Part shown: in pieces, positions 10,801-23,200 of the stretch
Layout: every line of letters starts with the position of its first letter
How positions within the stretch are numbered: the first letter of the stretch is position 1
NCBI GenBank assembly: GCA_002633005.1
Contig: NMRA01000342.1
Location: 398,056 to 462,055, forward strand
DNA length: 64,000 nt
Source of the DNA: Phoronis australis
Lineage: Eukaryota; Phoronida; Phoronidae
Reading direction: 5' to 3'
Translations under genes and position numbers: made by a program
Notes under the pieces: generated by a model
What the model was told of the DNA's origin: nothing
The model's database searches: none
Seen by the model: the letters and a program-made list of their open reading frames with translations, nothing else

Positions 10801-13380
10801 ATTCTTGAGGTTCGGTTCTAGACAACCAGGGATTTCTCGGCAAACTCACCAAACCAGACAATTAAACTGGTCATTCATTTTACCAAGCGACCTGAGTGCA
10901 GTCGTGGCTGGATGCCGGGAATACAGTAGTTTGGCCTCCAATCTTAGAGCCACTTTCAACCACCTGTCAAACTACCATTTTTGGGTGTTAAAATCATGTT
11001 CCATTTAGGGAAAGAAATGACATTTGCACGTTTATTCTGCCCTAGCAGCAGGTGTGTTTAAGTAATTGTGAAAAAGCCACACCTGTAATTATTTGCGTGG
11101 CTTAGTGTGTGCATGTGAGTGTGTGTGTAAGCATGTGAATATTGTCATTGGTTTGACTTCTATTATTTTTATAATAGTTCATTTGTGCAATGCTTATCGT
11201 TAATTCGGTTTTTTGATCAGTAATTTCATCTATAGTAATGACATATAACCGTGAATAAAGTTTAAAATGAAAAGTTTATCTTGAAATATAATCCAATCCA
11301 TCACTCTGTGTTACTGACAGCGTGCAGTCCACATGCCAATATGTCCCGCTCCTGGCGGATTGCTCCACTTTTTGAATGGAGAGCAAGTTACAAGTCTATG
11401 ACACAAGCTATATACACCGCAAATCATGTTTACATCATAATGCGATGAATACTTTTAGTCATCCAGATGAGTAATAATATTTAGAAAATTGAATCAATTA
11501 CTGGCTTACGGATTGAGTTGGCTACGTTGCGTCCTCTTCTCGAGGACGAGGCCACTGAGGTGTCACGTGACTCGTCTACATGTTCACATCAATTAATCTT
11601 AAGCCAAAAATTCAGAAATCAAAAATTTGCTCAAATTTGGGAAGACCTTGACAGTAATTAAAACATAAGCTCTACCAAAAATTACGCAATGTTAGGCCTG
11701 TGCTCTCATTGCCCAATCCAGATGACAGTGTAATAAATGAGACAACACTTCTTCAATTTTATTTGGAATAATAGAAAACCTAGAGTTAGTAAAACAAAAC
11801 GTATACGCGATATTGAACAAGTAGGTTTAAATATGGTCGATATTAAATTCTATGTTCATAGCCCTTAAGGGTTCGTGGACTAAGCGTCTCCTGAAAACTG
11901 ATAATTCTTGGAATAACTTTCCTGTCACATACAAACTGGAAGAGGGGTTAAATTTTGGAAGCAATTTTAACATTGTTACTGGTAACAGATTTTGGCTTGA
12001 TGTTTCCTCGGTATGGAAGAAACTTGAACATGTTTGTTCCAGTAACAGTTTATAGTATTGTTAATGAGCCCAGTGGTTCAAAACAAACATGAAACTTTTG
12101 CTATATTCAACAGTGGTATAAGAATGGTTTAAGAACGTGAGAGATTTACTGAATGATGACTTTACAATCATTGAAAAGAAAAATTTGGTATAAAGGGTAC
12201 GTGTTTGGCAGGCTTGTGAAATCAGTTCCGCAAATTGAGTTAGATACCTTTTATCGGACTGAATATGTAAAACAATAATGTTATTTATTAATGTAGAATG
12301 CAGAACAAAATCACGTTAACAACAGATGTCACTAATGAAAAATTATAGAAATATAGAACTTAGTTTTAGCAAAATCAATGGCGCATTAGAAAATCACAAC
12401 GAAAAATCGAACTCAGTACAACCATGACGGTGGTAAATGTTAATGTACGTTTGTATTGTTGTATTGTAATTGTCAATTTGTTACAACAAATGTCGGAAAA
12501 AATGTTCACACCATAATTTTGTTCTTAAAATATCGAAAAAGAAGCCACTAAATCGCGCACTAGTTTAGATAGATTTTTCCCTAGGCGGTGACACGAAGTA
12601 TCCAACGCAATATACCCGACTCCCGTTCTTGTCTCTCAGTGTAGTAACCACAGGAGGTTTGCGTAACACGCACTCAACATCTGTAAACACGGCTCGTGTA
12701 AAATACGTCTTTTATGTTGGTCTTGCTCCGGATTCAACGCTCTCAGTATTGTTGACAATAGGCTGAAAGGTGTAGACCGAGGTTGCCTTTGAGGCGATGA
12801 GCATTCAGCTTTGCTTGTTTAGCGCTGAGTCCGATTCAACACTATACGGCTGTACGGGTCAGCGAATGGACAACCATCGTATAAGTGAAGGTCGCTAGGT
12901 AAATATACCAAATTATATCTGGCTAAACAGATAGACAACACCAGTCGATAGGCATCTTTTGCTGTTCAGACCGAGTATAAGAACAAACTAAGATTTTCTG
13001 AATGTTTCTATCGTAGTGACCTAAAGTGTGTTTTTGTCGTGGTGAAAGCTCTGCGTGACAAAAGCAAAAAAGGAGTGTTGAATGGCTGTTGTTTCTATAT
13101 TTTGCATGTTTGTCGCGGAATAAGACCAAGTAGGCAGGTACAAAAATAAGATTGCCAGAGCAGATACATAATGTAAGCATACTACACAAATGGTTACAAA
13201 CAGAATATAGCAGATTTTTATAGTGCAACAGTTAATGCTTTCGATAACAAATATCAATGAAATTGCTCAGAGTTTCTATTTCGTATGTAGACCATTTTTC
13301 ACCGCTTTTCGTTTAACTGACGAGAAACGAATGCCGTGACAAGTCGCAACAGACAGAAACTGAAAGACGAACAGTTTTAA
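7806..13380. other. Long gene-free stretch
   Basis: I find no exon with family motifs on either strand. Open frames are below 105 codons and have no recognisable motif. The only structure noted is a direct duplication of about 23 bases (gtggcactgaacagttagg unit) at 9483-9526. It probably lies upstream of the LU gene and could hold its promoter, but I see no convincing promoter motif near 14100. Confidence 0.5.
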
Positions 13381-13937
13381 AAGGTTAAGGATATGTAGGG
13401 CCCTAGGAAAGTGTCCAAATCGGAACATCACATCTCAGAAGTAAGACCCTAGAAAAGAGTCCAAATCGGAACATCACATCTCAGAAGTAGACCATCAGAT
13501 ACTACTGTATTGTTCTCCAAAACTCAATAAAGAATTTTTTTTTAATTTTCCATATTTGTATGATGGCCTCTCAAAATCGTGCTTTTATGATTTTTGTGAA
13601 AACCTCAAATGTTACATAAAGCTAAGACAAAATGATAATTTGGAAAACATTAACAGCGTTTTGGGGATTGCATCTTGCAATTTTATATTAGCCAAAATGT
13701 GTTAATGTTATTGATACAGTCGTTTTACTATCGATGTACCGTTCTTTTTCATACATTTTATTAAAAAGGTTGTGGTTACCTAACCCAAAGACAGATCGTA
13801 GTAAAAGTCAAAAATGAAATTCCACATGCTTTTTACTTTCAGAAAATACACACTTTTACTGAGTTAAATTGTTTAAATTTATAAATATTTGCCTAAATAC
13901 TCAGACATGTCGACAATCAAGGTGCAACTTGACCTTA
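13381..13937 (+). mobile_element. Dispersed repeat family B, copy 1 (about 557 bp)
   Basis: Five related copies occur in the window (13381, about 36380, 42973, about 61134 and about 63374). They share in order: gtagggccct or gtaggaccct, tccaaatcgg or tccaaattcgg, a cagatact block, a long A/T-rich middle with ttatgatttt.gtgaaaa, and cagacatgtcgac at the end. The longest copies carry short inverted ends of the type aaggtta...gtaggacc, which suggests a non-autonomous DNA transposon. This copy has its first 45 bases tandemly duplicated (13398-13490). Non-coding. Confidence 0.7.
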
Positions 13938-14163
13938 GATATCGTTCAAGTAATGACGGTGGCCCATTGTGATTGATCGAGCACTTTTGCCTGTTCGTCG
14001 AAAGTAAAGAAAAGATCGGTATGGGACTTGGGACGGGCATTGTATTGCCTCGTTGAACACGTATAATTCAGCCAGATCCGGGTGTGATGAATAACAAGAA
14101 CGGTCGTGGCTGTTAGATTAGACGACATCGATTTAACTTAAAAACTTTTTCATAGAGATAAGG

Positions 14164-14218
14164 ATGGAAGCCAAAACGATTTGTTCACTGTGCGTGATGT
14201 TGATCTCAGTAGGTCTAG
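14164..14218 (+). CDS. LU gene exon 1: signal peptide
   Basis: The ATG opens a short hydrophobic leader, MEAKTICSLCVMLISVGL, and the exon ends in a phase-1 donor (ctag then gtaagt). Cleavage is likely just after the VAG encoded at the exon 1-2 junction. The ATG is the first in frame with a leader, which is why I chose it. Intron 1 is about 3.0 kb and full of repeats. Confidence 0.8.
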
Positions 14219-17200
14219 GTAAGTAGATTGTATTTTGGTTTAAGTCGACGGTGGTCAATTCGGGGTTAAATTACCTGATTTCAGGGCGACACATATGACA
14301 CCTGATATCCATTTGGGTTGCAGAACGGAGCATTTTCCTAGTTGTTCAGTCTTACTTATAGAAGCTGCGCGACTAAAATTGGTGATAGACTGTATGCAAG
14401 ATCTCCTCACAGCGACCATTTCGTCACCCTGGTCGTCGGTACTGTGTACACTTCATGATTATCTTACCTAGATCCCTTGCTTACGTGTTGTCATGATACC
14501 CCACACGGGAAACTTAAACTATTCGCAACTAAGGAAAGTGAAGACTATCCCACAGTTAATTATTAAAATGAGAAAAATTCCAAATATCACATTTTAATAT
14601 TACGGCCACACGTAACACAAGCAGCATTTAGTTCAGTGCCTCCATTACCAAATCGCCCTGTATTGCCAACGCTGAAATGTTTGGATCGCTTAGTTACCAT
14701 TAAATCTGAAAAATTGCCTGAAGTTTCTTCGCAAGTATGAGAATTAGAATTGCTAATTCACTCTCGATTACCGATAAACGTCAAAATGCCGTGCCTAAGT
14801 ACAACAGGGCTCAGAATCAAAACATTGTATTCCAGTCGAACTCGAACTTAAATTTGAAACTCTCCCTTTTACTTTTAAAGAAAGTGTATGTTAAGTGTTT
14901 AGACCAATTTCCTGTCTGATGACCTCTAGATTCAAGCTACAAACTCGAGAAAACATTCGAGATTTTGAATAAAAACTCGAAATTTCTATTTCGGACTCTA
15001 ACCCATGGCTACTATGCTGGGGTCATCAAGTGCAAGCTAGGATTAGACAGACATCCAAATAACCATAATGTATTCCTACACAGCATAATACACTCGTATC
15101 TTGATAGTGCACAACAGTAGAACGGAAAATGTCCAAAATAATTTCGAGTTCGGCATCGAGGTAGACTCCCGGCCGTAAATCCACAGCCTGTATACAATAA
15201 CCCTTAAAGGAGAAGGCAACCATTTTCATGTCATTTTTAGCAAAAAAATAAAGTTCGTTGATTATCCCAGACATATTTTTCAGTTAATTACAGCTTTTTG
15301 TAATTTAAACAATTACTCGTCTGCTACTCCATAAGTGACGTTTTGAGAGGCAAGAATTTCACGCCAATCTCTTTTTATATAAACCGACTGTGAGAGCTGC
15401 CGAGCCAGTCATCGCTCTACCGCGGTTGTGATAAGTCGTCATTTGCTTTTGTTTACGAGTCAGTCAACATGCCACACTCTTGCTGCGAACCGGGATGTAC
15501 TCATTATCGTCTCACGGATAGAGCCTGGAAACAACTGTCCCACTTGCCAGAGTGTCCCGCGACACACTCCCACTGGATGGTTACCTGAGCATACAAACTG
15601 CCTACAACCCGCCGTGTGACTCCCTCGCCATACACCTGGCTGTAATTAAGTGAAAAATATGTCTGGTAACCAATGAACCTTATTTTTGCTAAAAATGACG
15701 TGAAAACAGGTTGCGTTCCCCTTTAAGACTTCTACTACTAGGACGAAAACATAATCTAGAATTGTTGCTGTTCTACCTTTTCGTCCGACACCCCCGTCTT
15801 TTGCGCAGTTTCCGACGGGTTGGCGTCCAGTCAGCCGGTCATTGAGCGATTGACATACGGGATTCGATTACGTCAGAAAGTTTTTCCATCTCAAGTTGAT
15901 ACCTTGGTGAACTCAGTCTAGTCAAAAGATAGCGGTAATATATGAAAACATATAGTTGTATCGGAATAAACCGTCATCATTTTGTTGTCAATGTGAGGCT
16001 CCTGAAAACCTCAGTCACTTGCACAAATCCCTAAACTACGTACATGTACGTGGAGGCGACTTATGTAATTTCACCGAACTTGCGTCTGCTTCACCCTTGG
16101 ATCTCAACTGGATTATACCGATTCGAATGTCCTTTGTTACTCTATCCATAGTTAACCTTACTTGGAGTTTCAATGATTCTCGACGTGAAGTCTCGTCTGT
16201 TGCTCAGTAATCACTCAATGGACGGTTTTGTTCAATGGAAAATTCTCAAGTCGCCATGTATGGTTGAACAAACTTCTACAATTTTTATGGCCCATCGTTT
16301 ATTTACAGGGGATTTTCGAAAAGTTTATTATGGTGATGTACAGTCAATAAAAATTCCCCAAGAAAAAAAATTTGGTGGCCTTTCGGAAACTGGATTGTTA
16401 TTTAGCAGTGGGTTTTAAGAGTAAATAAGTGAGACTAAGAACGTCAACTCAGTGCCGTAGCCAGTGTTGGTGGCATCAGAACCGATGATTGTTTTTTTTT
16501 CTACTTTGGTTGACTTAAAACACTCGCCAGAATTCACTTAATCGGCAGTTTGACTCGATAATCTTGAAATATTTAATTTATGATAAAAACTGAGAAATTG
16601 ATGAAATGCCAGGCATGCAAAGTGAATCCGAAGGGTTTATTTTCCCAAGTGTTCGAAAGTCGCCGTGGGGGTTTATGTTGTTGGGGCTGACTCTTGGATA
16701 ATGTCCGATATATGTAGGCCACAACGGTTACCGATTAATGCCGGGAAGACGATGCGTTTCCTACGTGCCACGTCAGAGTTGGTGGTAGAACGGGTCGTTC
16801 TTAACCCCGGGTTCTCTTCTCAACATCCTAAAGTAGGCATGAGTTGCCTTGTCCTCCAGATTCAAGACACCCCTGGGCACGGAACCGAACCTTCAAGTTC
16901 GTTTTCGTACTTAAAATTTTACCGCTGTTTTCTGTTCTACTTAGTAGGAACTCAAAAGACTGCGCTCAAAATTCAGTCTTCGAGTTCATTTTCATTTACG
17001 CAGATACGCAGTCTACAATGAAGTTCGGACTTGGTGGATCCAATATGAAAATTTTGAGCTCAATAATCTTTATTTAGCAGAATACAAAATGTCGAAACTA
17101 AATTCGATTAAAAGTTCCGAGTCCTTTTATTTTGTATTCGAACACATCTTGTTGGTAAGTTATAAAAATTAATAATTAATTATAAAAATGATTTCATTAT

Positions 17201-20200
17201 GAACCAAACTATCCTAATGACTCGCCTATCTTTACTTTCAGTTGCTGGACAAAATTCAACAGAAGGTAAGGTTTTCTGTTTGGTAAACGAAGCGACAGTT
17301 CGTTTTCTCTGGTCACACCCACCCACGCATTTGTTTCTCTTATAAAAAGTTTAATAAATTAGACAGTTGGTGGTTTGTCCGAAACGAACTTAAGTCATAA
17401 TGCGAAGTGTCCGGAGTAAAGGCTTTGTCTATATAAATGCCCACCAAGGCTTTGTTTAGTAAATGCCCACCAAGACTTAGTCTAGTAAAATTGTGATGGG
17501 TGCAATATAGGGTAATATCGGGGTTCCCAACCGACCTATTGCCATATGTGCTCTGTCGTCTGCACTACCCAATGACGTTTTGTTCATAATGACCCGGATC
17601 TATTTTTGTGCAAAAAGTCTTCGATACTGCACTGAACGCTTAGCTTTCAGTGAGGAGGTAGACGCAACGTACATTTGGTATAAAGCTTGATTTTGACAAC
17701 ATCCTTTTAGATCGAGTTTACTAGTTCAGTCATTCATGCATGAAATCTTTTATTGTTAACAATGAACACGTTGCTGTGTGCGCTCCGTTAGCAGGTACAA
17801 CATCCACCCAAGCGGCGGCGACGTCTGCACCAGCGCAGTCAAACAACGGTAACCTGGTGACATTTCTGGGAATTTATTCAATGTACAAGCTAACTACAGT
17901 GGGTTTTTAATATCACAAAATGTTTTCTCTGTGCAATGTAAAGTAGTATTTCAAAGTTACATAGGCGTTTCTCATCAAACTAACAATTACCTATGTATTA
18001 TACTGAGAGACCTGATGACCTTTTAACATGTTATTGAATTTTTCCAAAAATAATCGAAGCAGTAGCCCAGTATGTTGCTGGCGAGACCTGCAACGCTTGC
18101 ACGGTCTAGCTTTTGATACCAGCGCAAATACCAATTAAGAACAAATTCAGCGAACTTTCTTACCTGATTTACAGCAAATTCCCTTACACAGTCTTGGTCC
18201 TAATGAAGAAACGCTCAATAAATTTTGATCAATTTTGTCAATATTAAAACTGCTGTACGAATGCTTACACACCTTCTAATTTTTAGAAGTGGGAAGACAG
18301 AGTGCCTAACGAACTTCCTTAGACTTTACTTTGAGTTGCATAATTTGAAGGATGCTAACTTAGTGTACACTCTATTCCTTAGATACGAACGTGTAGTGTC
18401 TCTCATCAACTTCATCGTCTTCAGCAGTAATAACAACATTGCCTCGTAATGTAGTGAATGTTGCGTGCAAAGCAACCAAACCTAACAGGTCGAAGGTTCT
18501 TCATCCTTTACCGTATACGAATTCTAACATTTCTTACATTTCCTGCATCACGTATCGCTATAATTTATAACTCATTGCCCTGTTTTGCTTTCAACATCGA
18601 AATGTGAATTAAATGAAAATGACAGGTTTTAAAGTTTTATTTGCGACTTAAAATCCGAATTAAATAAAAACAAGGCTTTAAATTATTGCGATATGTTACA
18701 CAACTTCTTTGAATAGTAATTACCCCTATATTTAAATAGTACGTGTTTTAACTTGTGTGCGTGTTTCGTGTCGCTGGTAACAAGAGGATTACGTTATTTT
18801 AATGTTGTCTTCTATGTTTTGCGCGTGTCAGTAGTTTGGTCTGATTATTGTTATGGACTTCAAGAGACATTGTGAAACATGTTTATTATTGGTCTTACGC
18901 ACTGGTTTACTATATACAGTGTATGGAAGACGTTTTATTGTAAACAGCTCTCCCATGCACAAAAGGGTTACGCTATTTTTAACGTTGTTTTCTATGTTTT
19001 GCGAGTATCAGTAGTTTGTTAACGCCTTCATCGACGTTTTTTACAGCTCACGACATGTCATTCATAGGTGAAGGCGGGGCCAAAGTTATTATCGACAAAG
19101 AGGTGCACGTTGTTAGGATCATACTTTTGTTCCTGAATGTGCTGTTGTTGTTCTGCGGTTTATAAGACATAAATTGAACTTGCAGTAGTGCTGTGTTTGT
19201 TGTTAAGGACTATCATATACATGTATCACAACCTTAGCATGTCAGCTTGAAACATCCACGGTGAAGGCGGTTAAGTCATAGAGGAACGATGGCTTCTGGA
19301 GGCACATAATTGCCAATTTATAGTTAATATTTGAACTATTAACAGGAGCGCATAGAAATATCAAAAAAACGAAAAGTTGTGCAGTGGTCAGGAAGTTTTC
19401 TATTTCAGAAAGTTTCACCGCTACATTGGTGTTCGGAAGAAACATAAATTACACGTAGCTGTAATAAGAAGTTTTTGGACAATCAGTTTTCTTATGGATG
19501 CAAAAGAAGCGCATCCCATTCTGAAAATCATTGCCAGTTGTGACTGAATTTTTTTCTGTTTTAGCCTCCACCGCGGAGCCCACGGCTGAATCAACTACAG
19601 GTAACACTGACGTCGTACGTGACCTTGTTAAAGGGATACGCGCTTGCGCAATCTCTCCCTGTCCGAGGGAGAAAAAAATGTATTGGTTGGTCTCAACAAA
19701 TTATTTACCAATCAGTTGTGAGTGCAAGCGCAGATTCTGGCTCGTTGGCAAGTGTTTAGCGTCGAAAATGAACTTTAAGTAATGGTCCCCAATGGTACCG
19801 TGCCTACTACGGCCGGTCACTGAAGAGGTCGCTTTTAGTAGTAATTGCAGGCGGTCGTACCAGACGTGCGCAGGCCTCGCATGTGGGCCCATTGCACTGA
19901 TCACCTGGAAATATTTTTATGCTTTATTAATATATCGTTAAAACCGAGCTGAGGTGCTAGAAACCTGGCTCAAGGGCTTAGCAGTGTGACCTGGTGGGAC
20001 TCGAACCCACGACCTCGAGTAAAGAAAGCGGGCACTTATCAACCAGGCCACACTGCCTCCTCATAGGTCGCTTTAGTTGCTGAATGACTTCTAAATTGCG
20101 CTCTTCCTTGCGTGTATTCCAAATATTGATTGGAACTAATTGGACAGAAGGGCGGGTGGTGTGCCACCATAAATTAAGTGTTATTTCACTACAACCAGTA

Positions 20201-23200
20201 AAGGGGCTACATGCAAAATCCCTAATTTTTCAAATTTTAGAACATCCATAGACCTTGTTAAGATTAGCGTAAATTTACCTTTTATGAGTTTCTGAGTATT
20301 TTTAACTCCTTTAATGACTCACTTTGTGTATTTACATAAAATCCAACGCACACAAATATTGGGAAGTGCGTAACATTTGATCTAAAATCAGCACACTGTT
20401 GCTTCTCACAAAGGCAATAATAGTGGTAGATCGTGAAGGAGAAAAGAATAAAACACGAAACATGAAGTTGTGAAATCTGAGTTTCTTATTTGGGCCAGCT
20501 AAAAGCCATTTTCATCACAGACTTTTAAGGTTAAATTCATCGCTCTACCAAACCTGTATCTTGTATATTTGAAGCATAAGCTCACTATTGTTTGTTACTG
20601 CTGCCTTGCACAACGCAAAAGTAAAAAATTGTTGTTTCTCTCATACTTTTCGAGCAGTTGATTTTATACAACACACACTTTCAGCATTTTTTGAAGGTGG
20701 CACTATTCGTGTGTCTAATTATTAATCCAGCAAGGTGATAAATATTAGACATGTTTAATTCTTCATCAGTAGCGATGGAGATCGGCGGGTGTATCCTAGC
20801 GAATTTATGACAAGGGGTATACGGAAAACCAAAAGAAAAATCTGTCATCAGCAGTCAGTTTTAGGGGAGTGGTCAAACTGAACCAGCATCACTTACACGA
20901 CCTGAGCTCCATTCAGAAACGGTACACAGACGGCGCTGTCCGCAAAGTTTACTTTCATGAATCAAGATCTTGTAGAGCACTCTTGAATGTAGAGAGGTGA
21001 ATCCAGGACCACGAGCAGGAGGTGGGCTTGCCAATGGACTGGCATTTGGTGCATTAAATTACTACAAAATTGGCCCGAGCACGTTACACCGCCCCCTCCT
21101 CTGGATCCATGTTGGTATATGCGGTTTTGAATAACTACATTGTATAGGAATACGCTGGTATTGGTCAACTTTACTGCAAGTCTTTTTACTTGCGGCAGTG
21201 TACTATATAGACCTAATTGGTAGCCATCAATACAGTTGTACAAAATGCGACCTTTTTGAATTTCCATGTACAGAGTGGTGTTTAATTTTAATTTCAATTT
21301 CCTTGTGGATTTTATATGGACGCCCTTTTAACACAATGTGCAAGTTTGGCACAAACGAATTAATTATTCACAATCTGAGACAAGTTTCTATGAACAAGTA
21401 ATCCTTTCAAATTATCAGCACAGACGAGTACTAAAACAAGTTTGAAGAAAATGAAACTTTTTCTTGCCCGGCCTGTTTCACTTGTTACTTCCGGGAGTAG
21501 TGGTCTAAACCCTTGGGTGAAGGTGGTACGGAGACATGTCGCGCCCCCTATGTTCGATCATAATCAAAGGGGAATTTGACTTGCCAGAATAAATAGTGGC
21601 TTGATTTGAGACGTTCTCTCTTTTTCAGCAAAGCCAGTTGCTCCAACCCAAGCACCAGCCTCAACTCAAGGTAAGTCTTTCGAGATGTAAATTTATTCCC
21701 CGAAAAGTGCCACCTTGAGCCAAATAGGAGTATCAAAACGGTTGTAAACCTGCATTTCATCACAGAAATCTACTTTTCACCTTGTCATTTAGATCACTCG
21801 TCGTTATGAAATTGTTCTGAAGCTCTTAATCAATCAAACTAATCGTGCGGGATGGGGTTATAAAATACGCTGTGCTAACAACGTCATTGCGGAAGGTAAT
21901 GGCTGCCACCATGTATACACAAGCAGTACGCGGATGGAGTTTGAGTCTATACAACGTGCCCTAACCAAGCTGTCACTCCTAGACCTGGAGAATCACACCA
22001 TTATCTTTGCCACCGATTCCATGGCAGTGTTGATGAAAGTTCAATCTGGAAACCTCCCAGCCAACTGGGGTGTCTTCCGATCACGCCACCCCCATCATGT
22101 AGTGATCTGGTCTTTCGTACCTGGCCACGCCGGTGTCTTGATTAATGAGCGTGCAGATTACCTCGCTGGCTCATGCACCACCAACCAACCCTTCTACTTA
22201 TCATTCGGCTGACGTTAAGCTGCTGGCCCGCAAACGCAAACTCGAGCAGACTGCATCCCAACTGGCTGAGTTCAATGATGGCAGCCGACTGCTCGAAGCC
22301 GGTATTATTTATGGCCATGCTGCGAAGAGTCACAAGAAGAACCATATGCCCTAGTGCTGTCAAATCCAATGCTTACAGGCAACGTCAGCCCTGGAGTTCT
22401 GCGCCTTCTGCTGTCACGGGGATGGTCTGGGGAGGGGAATAATGCACCAGTATATCCCCAATGATCCTGTCCGTGACAGGTATTACAGGTATTCAAACTT
22501 CAAGGCTTCGAAAAAGCTGACAATTCATTATTGCTTCAGACCATGTTGTACAAGTCGGCTTGTCACAGACCATGTTGTACAAGTCGGCTTGTCACAGACC
22601 ATGTTGTACAAGTCGGCTTGTCACAGACCATGTTGTACAAGTCGGCTTGTCACAGACCATGTTGTACAAGTCGGCTTGTCACGGCTTCAAGAACGGTGTC
22701 GGGGAAACAACGATCTGACAGTTTTTACAAACCCGGAAATCACTTTTCGTTTTGGATTAAGAATTTTATGCTCTGAATGGTTTAAATCGAGCGCTCGCTG
22801 CATAGACAGAGCGCAGGCGCAAAGTCTGCATAGACAGGGCGCAGGTGCAAAGCCTGCATAGACAGAGCGCAGGCGCAAAGCCGCTTCTAGTTACAATCGC
22901 AAAACTCATGTTAAAGGGTTACTATTAGATGGTATAAATTTCTTGAAGTGACAGTGTACTGGCTTTGATGAAAGCTGCGGACCAGCGAAATCTCTGCTTT
23001 TGCGATATTATTACAAAGCGCATATTTTCGACGTTAGTTCCCAGTCATTCGCTTAAATCGAGGCCGGCGAGTGAATCAATACGCTTTAATGATTGTATTT
23101 CTCTGGCTAAAACGGAAATCGAATTTGTGTTGTATATTCATCAAACTGGTCTTCCTTACTGTGACAGGATTCTATATCCCTTGGCAACAACAAAATATGA

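Larger units (their letters stand above)
15208..15722 (+). mobile_element. Kolobok-like DNA transposon, 515 bp, internally deleted
   Basis: TTAA flanks both sides (15204-15207 and 15723-15726), the target duplication used by Kolobok and piggyBac elements. Inside are inverted ends of about 45 bp: left agg.gaa.gcaacc..tttca.gtca then tttttagcaaaaa, with the right end its mirror. A TATA box (tatataaa, 15376-15383) precedes a short open frame whose first residues, MPHSCCEPGC, resemble the start of a THAP zinc finger. Kolobok transposases are known to carry THAP domains, so I favour Kolobok over piggyBac. Only 39 codons are open; the catalytic part is missing. It sits in intron 1 of the LU gene. 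Confidence 0.7.

Noticed and set aside
19985-20062. A functional tRNA gene on the - strand
   Set aside because: The T arm and acceptor ends pair, but the anticodon stem does not and it is fused to a LINE-type tail. It is a SINE head.
22537-22681. CRISPR-like array
   Set aside because: The 29-base units are directly adjacent with no spacers, and the genome is animal. It is a minisatellite.
22442-22861. 139-codon repetitive protein
   Set aside because: Most of it is translation of the 29-bp and 28-bp tandem repeats, with no conserved function visible.
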